From: DASWHR01 sp036398095
GTDB taxonomy: Bacteria > Actinomycetota > AC-67
Assembly: GCA_036398095.1 (NCBI GenBank)
Contig: DASWHR010000010.1
Span: 11,452 to 75,451, forward strand
DNA: 64,000 bases
Direction of reading: 5' to 3'
The position numbers and the translations under genes are program-made. Positions within the stretch are counted from its first letter, which is position 1. Every line of letters starts with the position of its first letter. Below the pieces are notes generated by a model. That model searched no databases and was not told the DNA's origin. It saw nothing but the letters and a program-made list of their open reading frames with translations. This document shows positions 50,411-59,014 of the stretch, piece after piece.

Positions 50411-51642
50411 GCACGCAACCACCGATCGGCGGCGGAGGCATGCCTCCAATGAGTCCATCGGGACCGCCGCCGGGACCGACCGTTCGCCCGCGCGAGAAGT
50501 CCGCCGCTGCGTCCCCACCCGCGCCCGTCGCGGCACCGCCGGGACCCACCGGACCTGCGGGGCCGGCCGGTCCGGTCGCGCCCGCCGGGAAGCGCACCGC
50601 TCAGATCGTCGCGTTCGTGGTCGCGCTTGCGGTCGGTGTGGGCGGCGGCATGTTCCTTGGTCGCGGCACCGCCGAAGCCGGCGAAGTCTTGCTCGAGGCC
50701 GCGCCGTCGGTTGGGCCCGATCCATTCACTCCCCCTCCCGAGAAGCCCGACGAGCCCACGCCGCCGGCGACCGCGGCAACCACCGCGTCGCCCACCGCGT
50801 CGCCCACCGCTCCGTCCCCGGCCACGACGCCGCCGCAGCCTCCGCCGAGCATTTCGGTGACGGTCGGCGGGCGGCAGGTCGGCTTGTACGGAGGAAGCGG
50901 AAGCGAGCGCGTCTGCGATGTCGAGCAACTCGTGGCCTTCCTGTCCGCCGATCCCGCGAAGGCCGCCGCATGGGCGCAGGTGCAAGGCATCCCGGTCGCG
51001 CAACTTCCTCAGTACCTGCGTTCGCTCAGGCCGACGTTCTTGCAAGTCGATACGCGCGTGACGAACCACGGCTTTCGCAACGGGGTCGCAACGCCGCGGC
51101 AGTCGGTGCTGCAGGCCGGCACCGCGGTGCTCGTGGACTCCAAGGGCGTTCCCCGCGCGCGCTGCAAGTGCGGCAATCCTCTTCTGCCGCCGGCGCCCAT
51201 CCAAGGAAAGCCCGTCTACGCGGGCGCGCGATGGCCGGACTTCAACCCTGGGCGCCTCGCCAGCGTCGGGCGTCTGGCATCCGCGCCGCCAACCCCCACG
51301 GCGTCGGCTACCGGCACGCCGGCGCGCACACCAACCGGTCCCGCGGGGAACATCGGGAACGTATCCGGCGCCTATCAAGTCACCGATTTCCAAACAACCG
51401 GTGATTGCGGCGAAGAGCTGACCGTGTCCGAGGATCGCTTCTCGGTGCGGCAGACCGGATCGAGGGTGGTCTTCATCGGCGAGGACGGCACCGAGGAACT
51501 CGCCGTGACGATGCTTCCCGACGGAACATTCCAAGCCGGGGACGAAAACGGCAGCCTATCCGGCCGATTCACGGGCTCGGCGGTGACCTTCACCATCGGC
51601 GGCGACGACTGCACCATCACCCTGACGGCACGACGGATCTAA
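50407..51642 (+). CDS. DUF6777-type membrane-anchored protein
   Basis: A 411-residue protein: Pro/Gly-rich cytoplasmic N-terminus, one membrane helix (TAQIVAFVVALAVGVGGGMFLG), a Pro/Thr-rich spacer, then a domain with GLYGGSGSERVCDVEQLVAFL, AWAQVQGIPVAQLPQYL, VTNHGFRNGVATPRQSVLQ and CKCGNPLLPP, the pattern I know from actinobacterial DUF6777 proteins. The C-terminal about 90 residues (SGAYQVTDFQTTGDCGEEL to the end) form a separate beta-rich, cysteine-containing domain. Extracellular by topology. It overlaps the previous gene by ATGA and precedes the next by 15 bases. Confidence 0.78.
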   Translation: MSTQPPIGGGGMPPMSPSGPPPGPTVRPREKSAAASPPAPVAAPPGPTGPAGPAGPVAPAGKRTAQIVAFVVALAVGVGGGMFLGRGTAEAGEVLLEAAPSVGPDPFTPPPEKPDEPTPPATAATTASPTASPTAPSPATTPPQPPPSISVTVGGRQVGLYGGSGSERVCDVEQLVAFLSADPAKAAAWAQVQGIPVAQLPQYLRSLRPTFLQVDTRVTNHGFRNGVATPRQSVLQAGTAVLVDSKGVPRARCKCGNPLLPPAPIQGKPVYAGARWPDFNPGRLASVGRLASAPPTPTASATGTPARTPTGPAGNIGNVSGAYQVTDFQTTGDCGEELTVSEDRFSVRQTGSRVVFIGEDGTEELAVTMLPDGTFQAGDENGSLSGRFTGSAVTFTIGGDDCTITLTARRI

Positions 51643-51657
51643 ACGCGAGGAGGAGCA

Positions 51658-52785
51658 ATGTCCCCACGGCTTCGTCGATCGATCCTGGGAGCGGCTCTGG
51701 CCGTGCCGATCGTGTTTGGTTTCGCGGCAAGCGCGCTGGCCGAGATCAGCGGCGACTGCTCGGCGCAGATCAACGGTGCAAACGTCGAGGGGCGCAACTC
51801 GCGCGACAAGGCCGACGCGATCGACGTGCCCGAACACGCCGGCATCGTCGTGTCCGGCATATCGCAGACGCCCACGGACCACGTGGACATCTACATGGAG
51901 TTCCTCGGGCTGTTCGAGTGGAAAGTCGCCACCGACACGTTCAATCCGGACACGAACTGGTCCTCCAGTGTCGCCGTGGACGACTACGCGAAGTACGGCG
52001 TCGGCTTGTATCGCGTTCGCGGTTCGACCGGCGCGTGCAGCGGAGCGGCGCTGGTGCGGGTCGCAGGAAATCCGCTGGGCACCGTGGCCGGCGTCGCGGC
52101 GACCGCCGCGGCCGCAGCCGGGGTGGCCGCGCTCGGAGCCGCCACGGCGCGTGCCGGACGTGCACCCTCGCCCGCGCCGGACTCTGCGTCAAGCCAAACC
52201 AGCGACGACGACGACTACGGGTGGGATCCAATATACGGGTGGGGTCCAATAATGGGGCCGCCCGAACCTACCTCCGCGGTGCGCGGGCCGTGTTCGCTCT
52301 TCGTCTTGCCCGCGCTGCTCTTGACCGGCGCAGCGATGCTGGGCGCCGTGCCGGCGCCGGCTGCGGGGCCGCGTCGCGCGAGTTCGTTGCGTCTGTCGTT
52401 CGTCGGGATCGCCGGCGGTCTGCTCGCCGCGCTGGGCACCACGGTTCTGTTGCAGCAGTATTCGGTGCTCTACCCCACGCGCACGACGACGATCGTGCTG
52501 CTTGCGTTGGGTCTGGCGCTGGGCGTCGCGCTGCCGACGCTGGCGAACCGGCGCGTCGTGGGAGCCGCGAGCAGAGTCGCCGCCGCACGCGCCGCACGCA
52601 TCGCGCAGGCCCGCGCCGCGCGGCTCGAAGAAGAGTCCGCACCGCCGCCACCGCCGGCCGCCGACGATCTGCCTCCCCCGCCGCCGGAAGATCTGTCTCC
52701 TCCGCCGGCCACATCCTCGCCATCGTGGGAGACGCCGGCACCCCCGGATGAGCAGCCGCCCCCGCCGCCACCGGAGCAGCCGTGA
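51658..52785 (+). CDS. Exported membrane protein with Pro-rich tail
   Basis: A 375-residue protein with a GGAGGAGC ribosome site and a signal peptide (ILGAALAVPIVFGFAASALA). An outer domain of about 100 residues with two or three cysteines is followed by a first membrane helix (GTVAGVAATAAAAAGVAALGAA), an acidic loop with the repeat YGWDPIYGWGPI, three more hydrophobic helices, an Ala/Arg helix (RVAAARAARIAQARAARLEE) and a long proline-rich C-terminus. No family recognised. Its TGA overlaps the start of the YidD-like gene as GTGA. Confidence 0.72.
   Translation: MSPRLRRSILGAALAVPIVFGFAASALAEISGDCSAQINGANVEGRNSRDKADAIDVPEHAGIVVSGISQTPTDHVDIYMEFLGLFEWKVATDTFNPDTNWSSSVAVDDYAKYGVGLYRVRGSTGACSGAALVRVAGNPLGTVAGVAATAAAAAGVAALGAATARAGRAPSPAPDSASSQTSDDDDYGWDPIYGWGPIMGPPEPTSAVRGPCSLFVLPALLLTGAAMLGAVPAPAAGPRRASSLRLSFVGIAGGLLAALGTTVLLQQYSVLYPTRTTTIVLLALGLALGVALPTLANRRVVGAASRVAAARAARIAQARAARLEEESAPPPPPAADDLPPPPPEDLSPPPATSSPSWETPAPPDEQPPPPPPEQP
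52216..52251 (+). repeat. 18-bp tandem duplication inside the exported membrane protein
   Basis: Two units, TACGGGTGGGATCCAATA and the same with one A to G change, encode YGWDPI and YGWGPI. A recent in-frame duplication. Confidence 0.7.
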
Positions 52786-53090
52786 CCGCATCGTCGCGAC
52801 GTCTGTCATTTCCGTCACGCTTCGCGGTGCGGTTCATCCGAACGTATCGAGAGCGCGTCTCGGCGCGACTCGGTGCCGCGTGCCGCTTCGAGCAAACCTG
52901 CTCGGCCTATGGACTCGAGATGTTCGAGCGCTACGGCTTCCTGCGCGCGACGGGAAAGACGATCGCGCGGATCGCGAGCTGCCGGACTACACACCCAGGA
53001 GAGCGCGGGCCTGCGCGATATCGGCGCGGATCTGCTCGACCAGCGGATCCGGGCCGTCGAATTTCAGCTCGTCGCGCAAGCGGTGGGTGA
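52782..53090 (+). CDS. yidD: YidD-like membrane protein insertion factor
   Basis: About 102 residues from GTG at 52782. The YidD signature is seen in RFIRTYRERVSARLGAACRF followed by EQTCSAYGLEMFERYGF and then ARIASC, matching the family plan R-x-Y-x-x-x-x-S...CRF-x-x-TCS-x-Y...C. The usual C-terminal GGxDPV is replaced by a diverged basic tail. That tail is encoded antisense to the last 104 bases of ribF, which converges here. yidD normally sits beside rnpA and yidC; here it ends an accessory operon of membrane proteins, so it may serve their insertion. It overlaps the previous gene by four bases. Confidence 0.75.
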   Translation: MTASSRRLSFPSRFAVRFIRTYRERVSARLGAACRFEQTCSAYGLEMFERYGFLRATGKTIARIASCRTTHPGERGPARYRRGSARPADPGRRISARRASGG

Positions 53091-53913
53091 ACTCGATCGC
53101 AACGCTCTTGCCGTACAGGTCGGCGTCGAAATCGAGCGCGTGGATCTCGACGACGGGCTCGACTCGATCTTCGAACGTTGGGTTGAGCCCAACGTTGACG
53201 ACGGCCGGGTGCCGGACGCCGTCTACGGTCAGCCATCCCGCGTAGACGCCGATCTTGGGCTGCGCCATCCGCGGCGAAATCGCCAGGTTCGCGGTCGGGA
53301 TGCCCAGGCCCTTGCCGCGGCCGGCACCCCGGACCACCTCGCCTTCAAGACGGAAGGGGCGGCCGAGCTCGCCGGCGACCGTCTCGACGTCGCCGCCGGC
53401 GATCTGGCGGCGGATCAGCGTCGAGGAGATCGCGTCCTCACCGCCGAGAAGCGAAAAGATGTCCACGCCGAAGCCTTCGATCGCGCCGAGTTCGTGGAGC
53501 GTGGCGACGGTGCCGGCATGGTTGTATCCGAACCGAAAATTGCTGCCCACGACGACGTGCGTCGCGCCGAGGCCGTCCACCAGGATCTTGCGCACGAACT
53601 CGCCCGGCTCCAGGCGGCGCAGCGCCTCGTCGAAGGTGAGCACCAGAACGAACTCGATCCCCAGTCCCCCGAGCACCTGGGCGCGCTGCTCGACGGTCGA
53701 GATCATCGGCGGCTCCTTGCCGGGCGCGACGACCTCGAGCGGATGCCGGTCGAAGGTCACGACGCCGGGCGTCGCGCCGGTTTCGCGCGCAAGCTCGACC
53801 ACGCGGCGGATGAGCATCTGGTGGCCTTTGTGGACGCCGTCGAACACGCCGATGGTGACGGCGGTCGGCTTCAGGCCGGCGGGAATGTCTTCGATCGATC
53901 GGTACAGGTTCAC
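52987..53913 (-). CDS. ribF: Bifunctional riboflavin kinase/FMN adenylyltransferase
   Basis: A 308-residue enzyme making FMN and FAD. The N-terminal nucleotidyltransferase domain has VTIGVFDGVHKGHQMLI; the C-terminal kinase domain has GRGKGLGIPTANL and a final helix ending LLGV. Its GTG start overlaps the truB stop (GTGA). truB-ribF is the usual order; rpsO would normally follow but has been separated by the accessory region. Confidence 0.96.
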   Translation of the reverse strand: MNLYRSIEDIPAGLKPTAVTIGVFDGVHKGHQMLIRRVVELARETGATPGVVTFDRHPLEVVAPGKEPPMISTVEQRAQVLGGLGIEFVLVLTFDEALRRLEPGEFVRKILVDGLGATHVVVGSNFRFGYNHAGTVATLHELGAIEGFGVDIFSLLGGEDAISSTLIRRQIAGGDVETVAGELGRPFRLEGEVVRGAGRGKGLGIPTANLAISPRMAQPKIGVYAGWLTVDGVRHPAVVNVGLNPTFEDRVEPVVEIHALDFDADLYGKSVAIEFTHRLRDELKFDGPDPLVEQIRADIAQARALLGV

Positions 53914-54782
53914 TGGGCGGTCTCTCCGGAAAGGTCACTGGCATGCACGAGCACGCACAGGCTACGTGCTTCCGGGCCTTCGTCGCGCGCCATCGCGATG
54001 AGCGCGCCGCCGGTGAAGACCGCGTAGGGTCCGGCCAGACCGGCGGCGGCGATGGCCTTGCCGTGTGCCAGGCGCAACGCGTCCTCGCGCGTGATGTCGC
54101 GGCGCGGATACCCCGCAACGGCCGCATCAATCGGCAGTACCGCGGCCTCGGTGACCTGTTCGATCGGCGTGGCGCCGGCTTCGATGTAGGGCCCGACGGC
54201 CGTGCGTCGCAGCGTCGCGACGTGCGCGCCGACGCCGAGCGCGCGTCCGATGTCGTGGACGAGTGTGCGAATGTAGGTCCCCTTGCTGCAGCGCACGCGG
54301 ATCGTCGGAGGATCGAAGCCGGTCAATTCGAGTTCGTGGATCGTGACGGGACGCGGGGGGCGTTCCACGGTTTCCCCGCGGCGGGCCTTCTTGTACAGCG
54401 CCTCGCCGCCGATCTTGATCGCGCTGACCATGGGCGGCACTTGCTCGATATCCCCCCGGAAGGACGGCAGCACGGCTTCGACGTCGCCCCGCGCGACGTG
54501 GCCGGCGTCGGCGGTGGCGACGACGGCGCCGGCGGCATCTTGCGTGTCGGTTTCGATACCGAGCACGAACGTCGCGACGTAGGTCTTGTCGAGCGCTTCG
54601 AGGTATTGCAGCAGGCGCGTCGCCCGCCCGACACCAAGGATCAGGACACCGGTCGCGTCCGGGTCGAGCGTGCCGGCATGGCCGATCTTTCGCTCGCCCA
54701 GCCGCTTGCGGCAGATCGCGACGGCGTCGTGCGAGGTCATGCGCGCCGGCTTGTCGGCCACGAGCAAGCCGTTCAACGTCAC
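53910..54782 (-). CDS. truB: tRNA pseudouridine-55 synthase
   Basis: A 290-residue pseudouridine synthase for U55 in the T-loop. Catalytic aspartate is in HAGTLDPDATGVLILGVGRATRL; DKPARMTSHDAV and the later YIRTLVHDIGRALG are conserved. A C-terminal domain of about 60 residues is present. GTG start overlaps the nrnA stop as GTGA, and its own stop overlaps ribF in the same way. Confidence 0.96.
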   Translation of the reverse strand: MTLNGLLVADKPARMTSHDAVAICRKRLGERKIGHAGTLDPDATGVLILGVGRATRLLQYLEALDKTYVATFVLGIETDTQDAAGAVVATADAGHVARGDVEAVLPSFRGDIEQVPPMVSAIKIGGEALYKKARRGETVERPPRPVTIHELELTGFDPPTIRVRCSKGTYIRTLVHDIGRALGVGAHVATLRRTAVGPYIEAGATPIEQVTEAAVLPIDAAVAGYPRRDITREDALRLAHGKAIAAAGLAGPYAVFTGGALIAMARDEGPEARSLCVLVHASDLSGETAQ

Positions 54783-55765
54783 GCCTTCAGGCGCGCGGCG
54801 ATGTCGAGCGCGATCGCGCGCGGGTCGCTGCCGTCGGCGGTGAAACCGGCGGCGAGGGCGTGACCGCCGCCGCCGAGCGCTTCGCAGATCGCACCGACAT
54901 CGGCTGCACCCTTGGCGCGCATCGACACCTTGAATCGTCCGTCAGGCGTTTCCTTCAGCACGCAGGCGACCTCGGCTTCTTCAGCGACCCGCACCACGTC
55001 GATGAGCGCTTCGGTGTCGTCCATCCCGATCCCGGCCGTCTTCACGTCGTCGTTGTCGATCCACGTCCAGACCATGCTGGTCTCGGTCGAAGGCCCCGGG
55101 ATCATCTCGATCCGCGACAACGCGATCGACAGCAGCCGCAGATACCCGATCGGATGCGTGTCGTAGACGATGCGCGCGATCTTCGGATGGTCGATGTCGT
55201 GTGAGATCAGATCCGCGGCGATCTGCATCACGCGCGGCGTCGTGTTGGAGTATTGAAAGCGCCCGGTGTCGGTGACCAGGCCGGCGTAGAGGTTCTGCGC
55301 GATCTGTTGGTCGAGCGGGATGCCCATGCGACCGAGCAGCTCGTGAACCAGCACCGCGCTTGCGGCGGCGTCCGGATCGATCAGGTTGATGTGGCCGAAA
55401 TGGTCGTTGGACCGGTGATGGTCAACCACGATCAGCTTCCCGGCCGCGCGAGCATTCGGCTCAAGCGTTCCCAGACGTTCGAGCGATCCGGCGTCGAAGG
55501 TGATCATCACCTCGGGCTCGGCCGGCACGTCCGACGGCGGGGACAGCAGATCCAGCCCAGGCAGGAATTCATATTGACGCGGCACGCCGTAGGGCTCGCT
55601 CCAGGATGCCGTGACCTTGCGGCCGCGGGTGGCCAGGCCGAGCGCGAGCGCGACCATCGAGCCGAGCGCGTCGCCGTCGGGACCCAAGTGGCACGCCAGC
55701 ACGGGATGCGCGGCGGCGTCGATGGCGGCAACGGCGTCGTTCCAGACTGCCTCGGTGATCGTCAC
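54779..55765 (-). CDS. nrnA: Bifunctional oligoribonuclease/PAP phosphatase NrnA (DHH family)
   Basis: A 328-residue DHH/DHHA1 phosphoesterase. Metal-binding motifs: HLGPDGDALGS, ITFDAGS, VVDHHRSND and LVTDTGRFQ; the DHHA1 part ends with CEALGGGGHALAAGF. It degrades short RNA fragments and may dephosphorylate pAp. It stands between rbfA and truB as in many Gram-positives. GTG start after AAGGAG. Confidence 0.94.
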   Translation of the reverse strand: MTITEAVWNDAVAAIDAAAHPVLACHLGPDGDALGSMVALALGLATRGRKVTASWSEPYGVPRQYEFLPGLDLLSPPSDVPAEPEVMITFDAGSLERLGTLEPNARAAGKLIVVDHHRSNDHFGHINLIDPDAAASAVLVHELLGRMGIPLDQQIAQNLYAGLVTDTGRFQYSNTTPRVMQIAADLISHDIDHPKIARIVYDTHPIGYLRLLSIALSRIEMIPGPSTETSMVWTWIDNDDVKTAGIGMDDTEALIDVVRVAEEAEVACVLKETPDGRFKVSMRAKGAADVGAICEALGGGGHALAAGFTADGSDPRAIALDIAARLKA

Positions 55766-55777
55766 GGACCGGCTCCT

Positions 55778-56176
55778 TCATTCATCATCGTCGGCATCTT
55801 CATCGGCCAGGGTGGCATCGTCGGAATCCTTGCGTCGCAAGCCGGCGAGCAGGCCCTCGATTTTCGCGGCCTGTTTGGGAACCGGATCGGGAACGAATTC
55901 TATCTGCGGCACGTAGCGCATTCGAACCTGCTGTGCCACCACGGTACGCAAATGCCCGGTCGCTCGCTTGAGCGCGTCCTTCGTCGAGGCTTCGGTGACC
56001 TCGGATCCGTAAACCGTGTAGAAGACGCGCGCATGCCGCAGATCGGGCGAGACCGTCACGTCGGTGATCGTGGCCAGGCCGAGCCCGGGGTCGGCCATCC
56101 GCTCCAGCTCGCCCGCCACAATCTGCTGGATGGCATGACGAACCCGCTCGGCCCGAGGATAGTTCGCAGTGCTCAC
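55778..56176 (-). CDS. rbfA: 30S ribosome-binding factor RbfA
   Basis: A 132-residue KH-like protein needed for late 30S maturation and cold adaptation. It begins YPRAERVRHAIQQIVAGELERM and has VTDVTVSPDLRHARVFYTV, both family-typical. A poorly conserved acidic C-terminus (DEDADDDE) follows. It is 12 bases before nrnA. Confidence 0.94.
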   Translation of the reverse strand: MSTANYPRAERVRHAIQQIVAGELERMADPGLGLATITDVTVSPDLRHARVFYTVYGSEVTEASTKDALKRATGHLRTVVAQQVRMRYVPQIEFVPDPVPKQAAKIEGLLAGLRRKDSDDATLADEDADDDE

Positions 56177-56212
56177 CCGGTCAGCCTATCGGGCCGCATC
56201 GCGGACGGCGAT

Positions 56213-56506
56213 CTACTCGCAGGGCTTGGCGACGTCGGCGAGCACGGCAATCAGCTCGCTGCCGGGATGGGTTTCGACGTGGCGCTCGATCTCGCGGAGG
56301 AGGCGTTCGGCGTGGAATCGGGTCTCGGCGACGACGGCGACGCCGATGGTCGCGCGCTGCCACACGTCCTGCTGGCCGACCTCGGCCACGGCGCAGTCGA
56401 ACTTGCCGCGGATCAGGCCGGTCAGGGACCGAAGCACCGCCCGTTTCTGCTTGAGCGAGTGCGCCTCGGGAATCCGAAGGGAGAACTCCGCGGATCCGAC
56501 GAACAA
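56213..56506 (-). CDS. ylxP: YlxP-like DUF503 protein
   Basis: A 97-residue member of DUF503 (FVGSAEFSLRIPEAHSLKQKRAVLRSL, then CAVAEVGQQDVWQRATIGVAVV). Genes of this family lie between infB and rbfA in many bacteria and probably act in ribosome assembly; the biochemical role is not settled. Start is TTG at 56506, the position matching family N-termini. Confidence 0.9.
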   Translation of the reverse strand: MFVGSAEFSLRIPEAHSLKQKRAVLRSLTGLIRGKFDCAVAEVGQQDVWQRATIGVAVVAETRFHAERLLREIERHVETHPGSELIAVLADVAKPCE

Positions 56507-56532
56507 CGGCTAGCGACTTCCGAGTCGGGACA

Positions 56533-58710
56533 CTAGGCGCGCGGAATCTCGCGGACCTCGTAGAACTCGAGGTGGTCGCCGTCCTTGAGATCGTTGTAGC
56601 CCTCGAGTCCGATGCCGCACTCGTAGCCGGTCTGAACCTCGCGCGCGTCGTCCTTGAAACGCTTGAGCGAGGACACGGTCGTGTCGGCCAGCACCACGCC
56701 GTCCCGAAGCAGCCGAACCTTGGCGTTGCGGCTCGCGACGCCCTCGGCCACATAGCAACCGGCGATCATGCCGACCTTGGGGACCTTGAACGTGGCGCGC
56801 ACCTCGGCGCGGCCGAGCACGTGCTCCGCGAACTCGGGCTTGAGCATGCCCTTGAGCGCCGCTTCGATCTCTTCGACGAGCTTGTAGATGACCGTGAAGG
56901 TGCGGATCTCGACCTTTTCGCGCTCGGCCAGGTCGCGCGCGGCCGGCGAGGGACGCACGCTGAAGCCGATCACAACTGCGCCGGAGGCTTGCGCCAGCGA
57001 AACGTCGTTTTCGGTGATTCCGCCGACGGCGCGATGCAAGACCCGGACGCGGATGTCGCCGACCTTGATCTTGGCGAGCGCATCGTCGATCGCCTCGACC
57101 GAGCCTTGCACATCGCCCTTCAGGATCACGTTCAGCTCGGTGATCTCGCCTTCGGCGGCCTGGCCGAACACGTCCTGCATCGAGACGCGCTTCTGCGTTG
57201 CGACCATGTCGGCGGCGCGTTGCTTGGTGACGCGGTCCTGCGCGACCTGCCGCGCCGTCCGGTCGTTTTCGACGGCGCGAAACTCCTCGCCGGCGATGGG
57301 GACTTCACTGAAGCCGATCACGACCGCCGGCGATCCCGGGCCCACCTCTTTGAGCGGACGGCCGTGCTCGTCGAACATCGCCCGCACGCGGCACCAAGCG
57401 GGGCCGCACACCACCGAATCGCCGATGCCCAGCGTTCCCCTCGTCACGAGGACGGTTGCGACGGGGCCGCGGCCCTTGTCGAGATGAGCTTCGATGACGG
57501 TCCCGCGCGCACGCGCCGCGGAGTTGGCTTTGAGCTCTTGAACCTCGGCGACCAGCAGCAGCATCTCCAGGAGCTTGTCGATGTTCAAGCCTTCCTTCGC
57601 GGAGATGTCCACGAAGATGCTATCGCCGCCCCACTCTTCCGGAACGAGTTCGTGCTCGGAGAGCTGCTGACGCACGCGGGTCGGATCGGCTTCGGGCTTG
57701 TCGATCTTGTTCACGGCCACCACGATCGGAACCCCGGCGGCGCGGGCGTGACTGATGGCTTCGACAGTCTGCGGCTTGACGCCGTCATCGGCCGCAACGA
57801 CCAGCACCGCGATGTCGGTGATCTTGGCGCCGCGCGCGCGCATCTGCGTGAATGCCTCGTGGCCGGGCGTGTCGATGAAGGTGATGGCCTGGCCGTTCTT
57901 ATGGACCTGATATGCGCCGATGTGCTGGGTGATCCCGCCGGCTTCTCCGGCGACGACGTCGGTCTGGCGGATCTGGTCCAGCAGCTTGGTTTTTCCGTGA
58001 TCGACGTGACCCATGACGGTGATCACCGGCGGGCGAGCCGACAGGTCTTCGGGCTTGTCGTTGTCCTCGTGGCCGAGCAGCGCCTGCTCTTCCTCTTCGG
58101 GCGTGACGACGTCCACGTCGAAGTTGTAGAGGTCGCCGATCATCACGAGCGCCTCGTCCGACAGGGACTTGGTGATGGTCGCCATCTCCCCGAGCGCAAA
58201 CAGCTTCTTGACGACCTCGGCGGCCTTCACCGAAACCTTCTCCGCGATCTCCTGCACCGTCGCCCCGCGATGAATCTTCATCGCCTTGCGCACGGCGGGC
58301 TCGTCGGAGGGCTGCGAGGGCTGCGGACCGCGCGGTGCCTGCTGCGCGGCCGGCGCGTGACGACCCGGCTGCTGCTGCGCGCGGCCGGGGGGACCGCCCG
58401 GGCGGCGCTGCTGACCGGGCTGCTGGCCGGCCTGGCCGCCGGGACGCGGGACGCGTTCGGCGGAGGGACGCTCGGCGGACGGGCGCTGCGCGGCGGGGCG
58501 GGCCGCGGGTCTCGCCGGCCGAGCCTGGACCGTCGCTTTGGCGCCCGTCCCCTTCACGCGCGCAACGGCGTCCTTGAGACGGCCGGCGGTCGCGTCGTCC
58601 ACCGTCGAGGCGTGACTCTTTGCCACGACGCCGAGCGCGGCGAGCAACTGCAGAACGTCACGCGACGTGACGCCCATCTCCTTCGCCAGCTCGTAGACTC
58701 GCTTGCTCAC
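56533..58710 (-). CDS. infB: Translation initiation factor IF-2
   Basis: A 725-residue IF-2. N-terminal IF2_N helices (MSKRVYELAKEMGVTSRDVL) and a Pro/Gln/Gly-rich linker precede the second IF2_N motif. The G domain has GHVDHGKT (234-241), DTPGHEAF and NKIDKPEAD; beta-barrel domains and the fMet-tRNA-binding C2 domain (LEGYNDLKDGDHLEFYE) complete it. It is shorter in the linker than streptomycete IF-2. It follows ylxR. Confidence 0.97.
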   Translation of the reverse strand: MSKRVYELAKEMGVTSRDVLQLLAALGVVAKSHASTVDDATAGRLKDAVARVKGTGAKATVQARPARPAARPAAQRPSAERPSAERVPRPGGQAGQQPGQQRRPGGPPGRAQQQPGRHAPAAQQAPRGPQPSQPSDEPAVRKAMKIHRGATVQEIAEKVSVKAAEVVKKLFALGEMATITKSLSDEALVMIGDLYNFDVDVVTPEEEEQALLGHEDNDKPEDLSARPPVITVMGHVDHGKTKLLDQIRQTDVVAGEAGGITQHIGAYQVHKNGQAITFIDTPGHEAFTQMRARGAKITDIAVLVVAADDGVKPQTVEAISHARAAGVPIVVAVNKIDKPEADPTRVRQQLSEHELVPEEWGGDSIFVDISAKEGLNIDKLLEMLLLVAEVQELKANSAARARGTVIEAHLDKGRGPVATVLVTRGTLGIGDSVVCGPAWCRVRAMFDEHGRPLKEVGPGSPAVVIGFSEVPIAGEEFRAVENDRTARQVAQDRVTKQRAADMVATQKRVSMQDVFGQAAEGEITELNVILKGDVQGSVEAIDDALAKIKVGDIRVRVLHRAVGGITENDVSLAQASGAVVIGFSVRPSPAARDLAEREKVEIRTFTVIYKLVEEIEAALKGMLKPEFAEHVLGRAEVRATFKVPKVGMIAGCYVAEGVASRNAKVRLLRDGVVLADTTVSSLKRFKDDAREVQTGYECGIGLEGYNDLKDGDHLEFYEVREIPRA

Positions 58711-59013
58711 TCAACCATCTCCCTGCGCGGCAAACGATGCCGCATCTTCGCCCTGCCGCCGCCCCTGCCGGACGGCGTCGAATTCCGTCTTCAACGCATC
58801 CGGGTCAACGCGCGCGCCTCGAAGCGCGCCGCCGATCCGGCGAAGGCCTCTCGCGAGGCATTCGCCGGAGGGGCACAGGTAGGCGCCCCGTCCCGGCGCG
58901 ACGCCGGACCGGTCCACCGCCGCCGTGCCGTCGGACCCGCGAACCAACCGAACCAGTTCCGCTTTGGGCCGCACGCGGCGGCAACCGAGACAGGTTCGAC
59001 CGGAAAACTCAAT
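58711..59013 (-). CDS. ylxR: YlxR family RNA-binding protein
   Basis: About 100 residues if started at 59013. The family signature CLGCRRVRPKAELVRLVR is complete, followed by GRGAYLCPSGECL. The first ordinary start codon in frame (GTG at 58974) would remove the conserved CLGC. Upstream the frame offers ATT at 59013, nine bases after GGGAG at the end of nusA, giving MEFSGRTCLGCRR if it initiates. No ATG, GTG or TTG exists in frame there. YlxR proteins sit between nusA and infB and bind RNA or modulate RNase P; the role here is unknown. Confidence 0.85.
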   Translation of the reverse strand: MEFSGRTCLGCRRVRPKAELVRLVRGSDGTAAVDRSGVAPGRGAYLCPSGECLARGLRRIGGALRGARVDPDALKTEFDAVRQGRRQGEDAASFAAQGDG

Positions 59014-59014
59014 C

